Shown piece after piece: positions 27,038-36,221 of a stretch of DNA of 64,000 nt; within the stretch, counting starts at the first letter, position 1; every line of letters starts with the position of its first letter. This DNA is from JBGQOG01 sp052113705 (lineage in GTDB: Bacteria > Pseudomonadota > Alphaproteobacteria > Rhodobacterales > Rhodobacteraceae). The position numbers and the translations under genes are program-made. Below the pieces are notes generated by a model, which saw nothing but the letters and a program-made list of their open reading frames with translations, made no database searches and was not told where the DNA came from. Location of the stretch: positions 1-64,000 of the forward strand of contig NZ_JBGQOG010000014.1 in assembly GCF_052113705.1 (NCBI RefSeq). The letters are read 5' to 3'.

Positions 27038-28216
27038 TCAGGCCGCCTGCCCCGCCGCCCAGCCCGAGGCCCAGGCCCATTGGAAGTTGTACCCGCCCAG
27101 CCAGCCGGTCACATCCACCACTTCGCCGATGAAATAGAGCCCCGGCTGTCCCCGCGCCGCCATGGTTTTGGCGTCCAACCCCCGCGTGTCCACCCCGCCC
27201 AGCGTCACCTCGGCCGTGCGATACCCTTCCGAGCCCACCGGCCGGATCTGCCAGTCATGCACCTGCGCACCGAGCCGGGCGAGCCCCGCCTTGCTCTGAT
27301 CCGCGAGCCGCCCCGAAAGCCCGGCCTCCGCCACCACAAACCCCGCCAGCCGCTCGGGCAAGAGCCGCGCCAGCGCATTGTGAATGGCCACTTTCCCCGC
27401 TTCCGAGCGCATCTGCGCCAGCCGCTCCGCCACATCCGTCCCCGGCGCCAGATCGACGCGCAGACTGTCCCCCTCGCGCCAATAGCTTGAGATCTGAAGG
27501 ATCGACGGCCCCGACAATCCGCGGTGGGTAAAAAGCAGCGCCTCATCAAAGCCGGTCTTGCCATGGCTGACCCGCGCCATCACTGAGACCCCGGCCAAGG
27601 GCACGGTCTGCGCCAGCTCTTGCTCGGCAAAGGTCAGTGGCACCAATGCCGGACGCGTTTCGGTCAGCTTCAGCCCGAAATCCTCGGCGATTTTATAGCC
27701 GAGCCCGGTCGCGCCCATCTTCGGGATCGACTTGCCGCCCAAAGCCACCACCAGGCTCTCGGCCGCGAGCATCCCGCGGTCCGTCCCGACCACGAATCCC
27801 GTGCCCTCGCGCCGCACCTCGGTGATCGCCGTGCCCAGCCGCAGCTCAGCCCCGCCCGCCCGCAGATCCGCCACCAGCATCTCCACGATCTGCGTGGCCT
27901 TGCCGTCGCAAAACAACTGCCCCAGCGTTTTCTCATGCCAGGCGATTCCCGCGCGATCCACCCGGGCGATGAAATCCGCGGGCGTGTAGCGCGCAAGGGC
28001 CGACAGCGCAAAGCGCGGATTTTGGGACAGGAATCGCTCCGGCGCCACGGTGCGGTTGGTGAAATTGCACCGCCCGCCGCCCGAGATCCGGATCTTCTCG
28101 CCGGGGCTGCGCGCATGATCCAGAATCACCACCCGCCGTCCCCGGCGGGCCGATTCAATGCCGCACATCATGCCGGCAGCACCGGCGCCCAGGATCACCA
28201 CATCTACTTTTTCCAT
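27038..28216 (-). CDS. HI0933/BaiN-type NAD(P)/FAD-dependent oxidoreductase
   Basis: 392 residues. It has the N-terminal FAD motif VVILGAGAAGMMCG, the family signature KIRISGGGRCNFTN, GGKSIPKMGATGLGYKIAEDFG, and a C-terminal FAD motif GLYFIGEVVDVTGWLGGYNFQWAWASGW. This large bacterial flavoprotein family includes BaiN, but most members have no assigned substrate. The ATG at 28216 is chosen because the FAD motif follows directly; the ribosome site is weak. Confidence 0.92.
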   Translation of the reverse strand: MEKVDVVILGAGAAGMMCGIESARRGRRVVILDHARSPGEKIRISGGGRCNFTNRTVAPERFLSQNPRFALSALARYTPADFIARVDRAGIAWHEKTLGQLFCDGKATQIVEMLVADLRAGGAELRLGTAITEVRREGTGFVVGTDRGMLAAESLVVALGGKSIPKMGATGLGYKIAEDFGLKLTETRPALVPLTFAEQELAQTVPLAGVSVMARVSHGKTGFDEALLFTHRGLSGPSILQISSYWREGDSLRVDLAPGTDVAERLAQMRSEAGKVAIHNALARLLPERLAGFVVAEAGLSGRLADQSKAGLARLGAQVHDWQIRPVGSEGYRTAEVTLGGVDTRGLDAKTMAARGQPGLYFIGEVVDVTGWLGGYNFQWAWASGWAAGQAA

Positions 28217-28318
28217 GTTTTTGCTTTGCCCGCAGAAAGTTCGGGGTGCAATGTAAAAAACTGTCGTTTTTCCTCTTGCGGCCCCCACCCGCCTTGGCTA
28301 AACACCGCCTCACAGAGT

Positions 28319-28393
28319 TGGGGCGTGGCCAAGTGGTAAGGCGTCGGTTTTTGGTACCGTGTACCGTAGGTTCGAATCCTACCGCCCCAGCCA
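28319..28393 (+). tRNA. tRNA-Gln (anticodon TTG)
   Basis: Acceptor TGGGGCG pairs with CGCCCCA, with discriminator G and an encoded CCA. Anticodon loop TTTTGGT gives TTG (Gln). D-arm GGCCAAGTGGTAAGGC and T-arm GTAGGTTCGAATCCTAC are regular. Confidence 0.97.
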
Positions 28394-28514
28394 AATTTCC
28401 TAAAAGAAATGAATACCTTACCAGATGCGCACTCCCGCCCCAAGCCGGGCGGGCAAAACGCGTTGATCCTTCAGCGCTCTCCCCTGTCGCCCTGCAATTG
28501 GAAAGATCCTGCCT

Positions 28515-28973
28515 GTGACCCTGCGTGCCCTCCTCGCCCTCAGCTCCCTCGCGCTCGTGACTGCCTGCGGCAACGGTCAGGGCGACATGCGTCTTTACCC
28601 TCTGCAAGGCCCGATCGCGATGCAGAGCCCGGCCACGATGATTCCGGTGAAATCCGAGGATGACACCGACACCTCCGGCACGATCAGCTTCCGCCTGCCC
28701 AAGCCCGACAAGACGCGCTGCACCGGCACCTGGACCTCGGTGGTGCCCAAGGTCACCTCGCGCGAGCGCGGCCTGTCGCTGACCCTGCGCGACACCGGCG
28801 GCAAGTTCAAAAACGCCTCCGAGGATGTGGGCGGCATCAACAGCGGTGAGATCTACGCCGTCTGCACCGATGGCACGCGGGTGCAGGGCACGTTCATCAT
28901 GGGCTCGGGCACGCAAAGCGGCACCGGCTCCGCCACCGACAGCCGCGGCAACAGCTACAAACTGCTGTTCTGA
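28515..28973 (+). CDS. Small predicted lipoprotein, unknown
   Basis: 152 residues from a GTG start. The N-terminus is a lipoprotein signal with lipobox LVTAC at about residue 18, so it is probably anchored to the inner or outer membrane facing the periplasm. The mature part is beta-rich with paired Cys (TRCTGTW and YAVCTDG) and a Ser/Thr/Gly-rich C-terminus (TQSGTGSATDSRGNSY). No known family recognised. It stands alone downstream of tRNA-Gln. Confidence 0.75.
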   Translation: MTLRALLALSSLALVTACGNGQGDMRLYPLQGPIAMQSPATMIPVKSEDDTDTSGTISFRLPKPDKTRCTGTWTSVVPKVTSRERGLSLTLRDTGGKFKNASEDVGGINSGEIYAVCTDGTRVQGTFIMGSGTQSGTGSATDSRGNSYKLLF

Positions 28974-29044
28974 GGCGGCGCATCGGAGCGCCCCTCAGGC
29001 GCGTCGGCCTCCGGCGCGCCGCGCGGCCAGCCCATCATGCCAGA

Positions 29045-29067
29045 AGGGCGGCCCATCGGACCGCCCT
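29045..29067. terminator. Hairpin at the convergent junction before the fasciclin gene
   Basis: agggcgg / ccgccct with a 9-nt loop; no T-run on either side. It lies 27 bp past the stop of the minus-strand fasciclin gene and may act for both converging genes. Confidence 0.45.
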
Positions 29068-29094
29068 CCCCCGCTCACCGTGCTGAAAACCCCC

Positions 29095-29640
29095 TCAGCG
29101 CGGGAGCAGAACCTTGTTCACCACCTGAATGACGCCGTTCGACTGTTTGACATCGGCAATGGTGACCTTTGAGGCATTGCCCATTTCATCCAGAATATAC
29201 AGGTTCTTGCCGCGCACCGTGGCCGAGAGCGCATCGCCCGACAGCGTCACCATGTTGAAATAGCCATCCTTGGAGGCCTTGGCCCGGCGCATGATGTCAG
29301 CGGTGGTATAGTCCCCCGCCACCACATGCGCGGTCAGGATCTTGGTCAGCATCGCCTTGTTCTCGGGCTTCAGGAGCGTCTCCACGGTGCCCGCCGGCAA
29401 GGCGGCAAAGGCGTCATTGACCGGGGCAAAGACGGTGAACGGCCCCGGACCCTGCAGCGCATCCACCAGGCCGGCGGCCTTCACGGCGGCGACGAGCGTG
29501 GTGTGATCGGCCGAGTTCACGGCGTTTTCCACAATGTTCTTCGTCTCGAACATCGGCGCGCCGCCGACATCGGGATTGGCGGCCAGAACCGGGGTGGCAA
29601 GGGTCAGGGCCAGCAGGCTGGCGATCATTTGGCTGCGCAT
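29095..29640 (-). CDS. Fasciclin (FAS1) domain secreted protein
   Basis: 181 residues: a signal peptide (MRSQMIASLLALTLATPVLA) followed by one FAS1 domain. The H1 and H2 motifs are present (GPFTVFAPVNDAFAALP, ILTAHVVAGDYT, and VIQVVNKVLLPR at the end). Such single-FAS1 proteins act in adhesion or matrix contact outside the cell. AGGAGAG lies 5 nt before the ATG at 29640. Divergent from a LysR regulator. Confidence 0.93.
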   Translation of the reverse strand: MRSQMIASLLALTLATPVLAANPDVGGAPMFETKNIVENAVNSADHTTLVAAVKAAGLVDALQGPGPFTVFAPVNDAFAALPAGTVETLLKPENKAMLTKILTAHVVAGDYTTADIMRRAKASKDGYFNMVTLSGDALSATVRGKNLYILDEMGNASKVTIADVKQSNGVIQVVNKVLLPR

Positions 29641-29852
29641 GTCTCTCTCCTGTTGAACGGGTCCGGGATGTTTCCCGGTCACCATGAGCTACGGCGGCCT
29701 TTCGCCGAAAGTTTCCGCGGCGTGCAAAATTCTTTTGGCCCGCCCATCTCCCCTTCGCCCCTGGACGGGCCGATTCTCCGCTTGGCCCCGGCCACCGCTT
29801 CATGTCACAGAAGGCCATCGGGTGCCGCCGTCGGCACCCTGCGGAGGTCGGC

Positions 29853-30740
29853 ATGGAACTGAAATGGCTTGAGGACTTCCTCTCCCTCGCCGATACGCGC
29901 AGCTTTTCCCGCTCGGCCGAAGACCGCAATGTCACGCAAAGCGCCTTCAGCCGCCGGGTGCGCCAGCTGGAACTGTGGCTGGGTTTTGACCTGATCGACC
30001 GCAGCCGCTATCCGATCAGTCTGACCGCCGAGGGCCGCCAGTTCCGCGAGACGGCGGAAGAGGTGCTGCGGATGATGACCCGCGCCCGCAGCCCGCAGCC
30101 CGGCCGCCCCAACCTGCCCACGGTGACGGTCACCGCGCTGCACACGCTGACGCTGACCTTCTTTCCGCGTTGGTTCAGCGGCATCCGCGACCGGATCGGC
30201 CCGGTGGCCAGCCGCGTGCTGCCCGACAATTTCCATCTCTGCATCCAGAGTCTGGTCGAGGGCGGCTATGATTTCATGCTGACCTATCACCACCCCAGTG
30301 TGCCGATCCCGCTTGACCCGGTGCGGTTCGCCTATCTGACCGTCGGGCATGACAGTCTGGTGCCGGTGATCAACCCTGCCTTTCTCGATGGCTGGATGGT
30401 GCGCGGATCGCGGCTGCCCTTGCTGCAATATTCCCGGGGGTCGTTCCTCGGTCTGCTGACGGTGATGGCGCAGGGGCAGGAGGGCACGCCCGAGACCTAT
30501 GTCGCGCATACCGATGACGGCTCGATGGCCGAGGCGCTGAAATTCATGGCGGTGGCGGGGCATGGTCTGGCCTGGCTGCCGCGCAGTCTGGTCGAGGCAG
30601 AACTCGCTTCCGGTGCGCTGAAGGTGATGGGGCCGGAGCTGCCGATGGAAATCCGGCTCTACCGCAGCGCCACCCGCTCGCGCCCGCTGATGGACACGGT
30701 CTGGAAAGCCGCCGAACAGGGTTATGCAAGAACGGAATAA
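29853..30740 (+). CDS. LysR family transcriptional regulator
   Basis: 295 residues with GGAGG 6 nt upstream of MELKWLEDFL. The N-terminal winged helix (FLSLADTRSFSRSAEDRNVTQSAFSRRVRQLELWLGFDLIDR) is typical. The C-terminal co-inducer domain covers the rest. It sits upstream of aspA on the same strand and divergent from the fasciclin gene, so either could be its target; aspA is the natural guess. Confidence 0.92.
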   Translation: MELKWLEDFLSLADTRSFSRSAEDRNVTQSAFSRRVRQLELWLGFDLIDRSRYPISLTAEGRQFRETAEEVLRMMTRARSPQPGRPNLPTVTVTALHTLTLTFFPRWFSGIRDRIGPVASRVLPDNFHLCIQSLVEGGYDFMLTYHHPSVPIPLDPVRFAYLTVGHDSLVPVINPAFLDGWMVRGSRLPLLQYSRGSFLGLLTVMAQGQEGTPETYVAHTDDGSMAEALKFMAVAGHGLAWLPRSLVEAELASGALKVMGPELPMEIRLYRSATRSRPLMDTVWKAAEQGYARTE

Positions 30741-30866
30741 CCCAGTCCGCCTTGGCATTGGACCTTTCCCCGGGTCCGGCGCATTTCTGGAGCACGGTTT
30801 GTGACAGGCGTCACCAGCCGGGACCAGAAAACGCGCATTCCGGGCATGCCCCGGCGGGAGACCATC

Positions 30867-32288
30867 GTGACCACAGAATACCGCATCGAACATGACCTTT
30901 TGGGCGACCGCGAAGTGCCCGCTTCGGCCTATTGGGGGGTGCATACGTTGCGCGCGGTGGAAAACTTCGCCATCACCGGCCGCACGATTGCCGATGCGCC
31001 GGAACTGATCAATGCGCTGGCCGCGATCAAACAGGCCGCCGCCCGCGCCAACCGCGATCTGGGCCTGCTCGACGCCGCGCGCTGCGACGCGATTTCCGCC
31101 GCCTGCGACGAGATCCGCGCGGGCAAGCTGCATGACCAGTTCGTCGTCGACCTCATTCAGGGCGGCGCCGGCACCTCGACCAACATGAACGCCAATGAGG
31201 TCATCGCCAACCGCGCGCTGGAGATCATGGGTCATGCCAAGGGCGAGTTTCGCCATCTGCACCCGAATGAACATGTGAACATGGGGCAGAGCACGAATGA
31301 CGTCTACCCCACCGCGCTGAAACTCGCCGCCTGGAGCGGCATCCACCAGCTGGTGGGCGCGATGGCCGGGCTGCGCGGGGCATTCGCCGCGAAATCCGCC
31401 GAATTTGCCGATGTGATCAAGATGGGCCGCACGCAGTTGCAGGATGCCGTCCCGATGACGCTGGGGCAGGAATTCGGCACCTACGCCCTGATGCTGTCAG
31501 AGGATGAATCCCGCCTGACCGAGGCGGCGCAGCTGATCCTTGAGATCAACATGGGCGCCACCGCCATCGGCACCGGCATCACCGCGCATCCCGAATATGC
31601 CGCCCGCGTGCGCACGCATCTGGCCGACATCACCGGCATCCCGGTGATCACCGCGCCGGATCTGATCGAGGCGACGCAGGATTGCGGGGCCTTTGTGCAG
31701 GTCTCGGGCGTTTTGAAACGGGTGGCGGTGAAGCTGTCGAAAACCTGCAACGATCTGCGGCTCTTGTCCTCCGGCCCCCGCGCGGGCTTCAATGAGATCA
31801 ACCTGCCCGCGAAACAGGCCGGCTCCTCGATCATGCCGGGCAAGGTGAATCCGGTGATCCCGGAAGTGGTCAATCAGGTGGCCTTTGAGGTGATCGGCAA
31901 TGACGTCACCATCAGTTTTGCCGCCGAAGGCGGCCAGTTGCAGCTGAATGCCTTTGAGCCGGTGATCTTCTACTCGCTCTTCCGCAGCCTCGCGCATCTG
32001 AAAGCCGCCTGTGAGACGCTGGAGGTGAATTGCGTGCGCGGCATCACCGCGAACCGCGACCTGCTGCGCGCCACGGTGGAAAACTCGATCGGCATCGTCA
32101 CCGCGCTCAACCCCTATATCGGCTATGCCAATGCCACCGAAGTGGCACTCGAAGCGCATACCACCGGCGCCTCGGTCTATCAGCTGGTGCTGGACAAGGG
32201 CTTGATGGAAAAAGACGATCTGGATGCGGTGCTGCAGCCCGAGATGCTGACCAAGCCGCAGCCCTTCCGCCCCTCGCACAAGCATTGA
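30867..32288 (+). CDS. aspA: Aspartate ammonia-lyase
   Basis: 473 residues, usual AspA length. It interconverts aspartate and fumarate plus ammonia. The signature GSSIMPGKVNP (catalytic Ser loop), TSTNMNANEVIAN and MGQSTNDVYPT are intact; fumarase C would show related but distinct surrounding residues. A GTG at 30867 is preferred: GGGAG lies 6 nt upstream and the protein then starts at TTEYRIEHDLLGDREVP, as AspA does. Earlier ATG starts would add a non-conserved lead. A strong terminator follows. Confidence 0.94.
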   Translation: MTTEYRIEHDLLGDREVPASAYWGVHTLRAVENFAITGRTIADAPELINALAAIKQAAARANRDLGLLDAARCDAISAACDEIRAGKLHDQFVVDLIQGGAGTSTNMNANEVIANRALEIMGHAKGEFRHLHPNEHVNMGQSTNDVYPTALKLAAWSGIHQLVGAMAGLRGAFAAKSAEFADVIKMGRTQLQDAVPMTLGQEFGTYALMLSEDESRLTEAAQLILEINMGATAIGTGITAHPEYAARVRTHLADITGIPVITAPDLIEATQDCGAFVQVSGVLKRVAVKLSKTCNDLRLLSSGPRAGFNEINLPAKQAGSSIMPGKVNPVIPEVVNQVAFEVIGNDVTISFAAEGGQLQLNAFEPVIFYSLFRSLAHLKAACETLEVNCVRGITANRDLLRATVENSIGIVTALNPYIGYANATEVALEAHTTGASVYQLVLDKGLMEKDDLDAVLQPEMLTKPQPFRPSHKH

Positions 32289-32293
32289 CGGGG

Positions 32294-32321
32294 AAGGCCG
32301 CCCTGATCGGGCGGCCTTTTT
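32294..32321 (+). terminator. Rho-independent terminator of aspA
   Basis: aaggccgccc / gggcggcctt with a 5-nt loop and a TTTTT tail, six bases past the stop. Confidence 0.93.
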
Positions 32322-32452
32322 ACCGCATCAGGCGGCCAAATGCTCATCTCTGCATGCCACCTTCACTTTGGCCGCAGGCGCTGCGCGTTCTGATGACACC
32401 TGCTGAAAGATCTGAACGCGCCCGGCAAGAACGACCGGCCAGCGGGTGCGCC

Positions 32453-33481
32453 TCAGCGCCTGCCGCGGGCTGGGCCCGGGCGGTTCCCCCGCCCCACCAC
32501 CGGGGTGTTGAACTGGTTTTCATCCTGCAATTTGCGCCAGCGGGCCAGCCGCTCGGGGTCAAGACGCCCGTCCCGCGCCGCCGCCTGCACCGCGCAGCCC
32601 GGCTCATGCGCATGGGTGCAATCGCGGAAACGGCATTCGGGGGCGAGTTCGGTGATCTCGGCAAAGAGCGTGTCGATCCCGTCGCCCACATCGCTCAGAT
32701 GCAGGGTCCGCATGCCGGGCGTGTCGATCACCCAGCCGCCGCCCGCAATCGCATGCAGCGAGCGCCCGGTGGTGGTGTGGCGCCCCTTGGCATCCGCCTC
32801 GCGGATGTCGCCGGTCGCCTGTGGCGCGGCATAATCGGGACCTGCCAGGGTGTTCAGCAGCGTGGATTTCCCCACCCCGGAGGAGCCGATCAGCGCCACG
32901 GTCTGCCCCGGCCCGCACCAAGGCGCCAGCACCCCGGCCGCCGCCGCCTCGCGCGCATTCACCGAAACCACGGGCAGATCGCGCTGCAAGGCCTCGGCCT
33001 CGGCGCGGTAGCGGGCGAGGTCTTCGGTGGTATCGGCCTTGGTCAGCACGATGACCGGCGTCGTCCCCGCCTCATTGGCCAGCGCCAGATAGCGTTCCAG
33101 CCGCGCCGGGTTGAAATCGGCATTGCAGGAGGTGACGATGAACATCGTGTCGATATTGGCGGCGATCAGCTGCACATGCCCGCGCCCGCTGTCATGGCGG
33201 CGCTGCACCAGCGTCAGGGGTTTGAGGCGGCGCACCAGCATCGCGGTTTCCGGCTCGATCAGCACCCAGTCGCCCACGGCGTAATTCTGCGTATTGGTTT
33301 TCGGCGGCAGCATCAGCTTCAACGGCCCCTCCAGCCCCACCGCCGACATCCGCGCCCGGTGAACGGTCGCGATGCGCACGGGGGCCAGTGCCATCTCATC
33401 CGGGGTCAGCTGCTCGGTGTAATGCTCGGACCAGCCCATGACGGCCAGAGGCGCCGGGCCGGTGGTCGCAAAATCCGCCAT
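32453..33481 (-). CDS. rsgA: Ribosome small-subunit GTPase RsgA
   Basis: 342 residues. Circularly permuted GTPase: the G4 motif (VLTKAD) comes before G1 (GSSGVGKSTLLN) and G3 (DTPGM). The C-terminal zinc finger reads CRFRDCTHAHEPGC. It aids late 30S maturation. The N-terminal OB-like part precedes G4. The ATG at 33481 is chosen because upstream residues are basic low-complexity; the ribosome site is weak. Confidence 0.95.
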   Translation of the reverse strand: MADFATTGPAPLAVMGWSEHYTEQLTPDEMALAPVRIATVHRARMSAVGLEGPLKLMLPPKTNTQNYAVGDWVLIEPETAMLVRRLKPLTLVQRRHDSGRGHVQLIAANIDTMFIVTSCNADFNPARLERYLALANEAGTTPVIVLTKADTTEDLARYRAEAEALQRDLPVVSVNAREAAAAGVLAPWCGPGQTVALIGSSGVGKSTLLNTLAGPDYAAPQATGDIREADAKGRHTTTGRSLHAIAGGGWVIDTPGMRTLHLSDVGDGIDTLFAEITELAPECRFRDCTHAHEPGCAVQAAARDGRLDPERLARWRKLQDENQFNTPVVGRGNRPGPARGRR

Positions 33482-33764
33482 CACGATTGCGCCCGGGGGC
33501 ACGCTGCACGCCGCATCATTGAATATCCTGATCCTGCGACCCGACGGGGCCCGCCTGTGCTTTGGCATAAGCAGCTGTCTGCGGTTTGGCAAGCGCCGCC
33601 CGGGCGCACCCCGGCGGCCCCTGCCCCTGCGACCGCCAGCCCCCCGCGACCGCCTGCCGCGCCGCCTGCCGCCGCGCATACCCTAGCCAGAGAACCGGAT
33701 CTGGCGCTATATGAAGACGGATCGGACCAATATTTCCCCGATATTCAGCCAAAGGAATGCCGCC

Positions 33765-34256
33765 ATGTCGACCGATGAGGCCAAACGGTTTGATGCATTG
33801 GACAAATACGACCAGGCGATCATCCGATGCCTCTCGGCGGATGGGCGCATGTCGATGACCGATCTGGCGGTCCGGGTTGGCCTGTCGAAAACCCCGGTGA
33901 TCGCCCGGGTCAAACGGCTGGAGGCCGAGGGGATCATTGCGGGCTACCGCGCCATCCTGTCGCCGATCCGGCTGGGGCTGGCGCATGTCGCCTATGTCGA
34001 GCTGCGCCTGTCCGACACGCGCGAGGCGGCGCTGCAAACCTTCAACAAGGCCGCACGGCAGGTGCCCGAGATTGAGGAATGCCACATGATCGCGGGCGGC
34101 TTTGACTATCTGCTGAAGGTGCGCACGCATGACATCATCGGCTACCGGCAGGTGATGGCCGAGAAAATCTCGGCGCTGCCGCATGTGGCCTCCACCTCGA
34201 CCTATGTGGCGATGGAGGTGGTCAAGGACGGGCACCTGGCCTTCTCAACCCCCTGA
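33765..34256 (+). CDS. Lrp/AsnC family regulator 3
   Basis: 163 residues; AAAGGA lies 8 nt before the ATG. HTH: DKYDQAIIRCLSADGRMSMTDLAVRVGLSKTPVIARVKRLEAEG. The ligand domain includes IAGGFDYLLKVRTHD and ends near VASTSTYVAMEVVKDG. It resembles regulators of proline or other amino-acid catabolism in this group, but no such target lies next to it: it is divergent from rsgA. Confidence 0.92.
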   Translation: MSTDEAKRFDALDKYDQAIIRCLSADGRMSMTDLAVRVGLSKTPVIARVKRLEAEGIIAGYRAILSPIRLGLAHVAYVELRLSDTREAALQTFNKAARQVPEIEECHMIAGGFDYLLKVRTHDIIGYRQVMAEKISALPHVASTSTYVAMEVVKDGHLAFSTP

Positions 34257-34271
34257 GGCGGCCCTGACGCA

Positions 34272-36209
34272 TCAGGGCGCCAGCAGATCCGGGCGAAAAC
34301 CGCCGTTGCGCCAGGTGGCCAGCGCCGCAGTCAGGCCCGGCCCGCCGCGCCCGTCGATGGCACTGGTGTAATAGCCCGCCGCCTGCAACCGCCCCTGCAT
34401 CGCCGACAATGTGGCGCGCGACCACTCGCCCGGTGCGGTGCTCAGCTGCTGCACGATCAGGCCGTTGTCCTCGGCCGCACCCCGCAACAAGAGATCCGCC
34501 GCCGCCGCCGGATCGGCGGGCACCCCGCGCCCCTCATCCAGCAGCACCGCCGCCGCGCGGTAGGCCGCAGTTTCGCCCTCTTGCGCCGCACGCCGGAAAT
34601 AGGCCAGCGCCTCGCCCGGGTCGCCCAGATCGCCCTCCTGCATCAAGACGCCGAGGTTGAAGGTGGCCTTGGCCGAGCCCTGCGCCGAGGCCTGCTGCAA
34701 CAGCGCCACCGCTTTCGCCTTGTCCTGCGGCAGGCTCTTGCCCTCAAACAGCATCACCGCAAGGTTGATCATCGCATCCGGGCTGCCCGCATCCGCTGCC
34801 CGCTGATAGAGCGCCACCGCCGCCGCCGGATCCTGCGGCAGGCCGGTGCCGGTTTCGCGCAGCTGCGCCAGACTGACCATCGCCCGCAGGTCACCCCGGT
34901 CGGCCGCCTGCTGATAGAGCTGCACCGCCCGGCCCATATCGCCGGTCGCCGCCGTCGCCCGCGCCAAAAGCGCGGTGTAATGCGGCAGATCGGGCGCCTG
35001 CGCCGCCGCCGCACTGCAGGCCTGAATCGCCGCCACCGCATTGCGCTGCAGCTGCGCGAAGGGCACGCCCGATTGCGTCGCCGTCGCATCGCGCGGATGC
35101 GTGGTCAGCCGCTCGCAAATCCCGCCCGGCGTGGTGTCGTCCGAGGGCGGCAGCGATTGCAAAAGGCGCCGCGCCTGATCGGCATGCGCGCCCTGCCCGT
35201 ATTGATCGAGGTAAAACTCCAGCAGCGGCCGCATCCGGCTGCGCTGCGCCAATTGCCACAAACGCTCGGCCTGGGCATCGGCATCGCCGAGCCCCAGATC
35301 GCGGGTCCGCATGCCGGTATCGCCCTGATCGAGATAGGCCACCACATCGCCGACATGCGCCCCCTCCGGGTAGCGGTCGAGGTAGAGCCGCATCAGCGCC
35401 GGATCATCGGCATTTGCCGCCACCTGCCACAAGAGCGTTTCCTCGGAAGCCGTCACCGGGCTGTTGTCAAAGCGGAATTGCCGGGTGAGCGAGGAGTTCT
35501 CCCAGGGGATCTGCCGCCCACCGGTGGCCGCCATCACATCGCGGCGCACCGACATCATCAGATCCGACATATCCTGCCCGGGGGTGTAGATATGGCTGAG
35601 CATGGCTTCGGTGAAAAAGCTGTTCCGTCCGGTGCCGTCATAGGCGACATTGTCGGGCTGGGTGGCATAGGCCACCAGAAAATCCGCCGCATTGCCCATC
35701 CGTGCGAGGCCGCTGGAGATCTGCGGCCCGACCGGCGTCTCCCCAAAGGGATTGTTGCGGCAGGCATCCAGAAACACCAGCCGCAGACCTTTGGATTTCT
35801 CCATCGCGTCAAGCACTTCGTTCACCGGCAGCGTCTGGGTGGCCACATCCTCGGCGCTGGAAATATGCGCATCCGTCGGCACCAGATAGTTCTGGCCGTT
35901 CACCTGAAACCCATGCCCGGCATAGTAGAACAGCGCCACATCCGACTGCGCCGCCGCCGCCTCGAATTTGGCCGCGAGCGCCTGCATCTGCACTTCGGTC
36001 TGATCGAGGCCGAGAAAGACCTCAAACCCCAGCCCCTCCAGCGCGATGGCAATGTCCGAGGCGTCGTTCACCGGATTGTCCAGCGTGCCCACCGCCTCGT
36101 AATGCGAATTGCCGACGATCAGCGCGGTGCGGACCTCGGCCAGCCCCGCGACACTGGTCGCGAGGTAACCGGCCAGCGCAAGCGCTGCGGCCCTGAACAT
36201 CCCCGGCAT
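34272..36209 (-). CDS. Secreted caspase-family protein with Sel1 repeats
   Basis: 645 residues. A signal peptide (LALAGYLATSVAGLA) is followed by a peptidase C14-like domain: VRTALIVGNSHYEAVGTLDNPVNDA, catalytic His99 in YYAGHGF and Cys150 in LDACRNNP. A helical middle is followed by Sel1-like repeats (~420-580: AVQLYQQAADRGDLRAMVSLAQL, AVALYQRAADAGSPDAMINLAVML). The last ~50 residues (MQGRLQAAGYYTSAIDGRGGPGL) look like a peptidoglycan-binding repeat. GGAGGG precedes the ATG. It starts 12 bp after the stop of TpsA, so it is probably the last gene of the TPS operon. It may process TpsA or act in the periplasm; no experiment is implied. Confidence 0.87.
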   Translation of the reverse strand: MPGMFRAAALALAGYLATSVAGLAEVRTALIVGNSHYEAVGTLDNPVNDASDIAIALEGLGFEVFLGLDQTEVQMQALAAKFEAAAAQSDVALFYYAGHGFQVNGQNYLVPTDAHISSAEDVATQTLPVNEVLDAMEKSKGLRLVFLDACRNNPFGETPVGPQISSGLARMGNAADFLVAYATQPDNVAYDGTGRNSFFTEAMLSHIYTPGQDMSDLMMSVRRDVMAATGGRQIPWENSSLTRQFRFDNSPVTASEETLLWQVAANADDPALMRLYLDRYPEGAHVGDVVAYLDQGDTGMRTRDLGLGDADAQAERLWQLAQRSRMRPLLEFYLDQYGQGAHADQARRLLQSLPPSDDTTPGGICERLTTHPRDATATQSGVPFAQLQRNAVAAIQACSAAAAQAPDLPHYTALLARATAATGDMGRAVQLYQQAADRGDLRAMVSLAQLRETGTGLPQDPAAAVALYQRAADAGSPDAMINLAVMLFEGKSLPQDKAKAVALLQQASAQGSAKATFNLGVLMQEGDLGDPGEALAYFRRAAQEGETAAYRAAAVLLDEGRGVPADPAAAADLLLRGAAEDNGLIVQQLSTAPGEWSRATLSAMQGRLQAAGYYTSAIDGRGGPGLTAALATWRNGGFRPDLLAP

Positions 36210-36221
36210 TGCGCCCTCCGC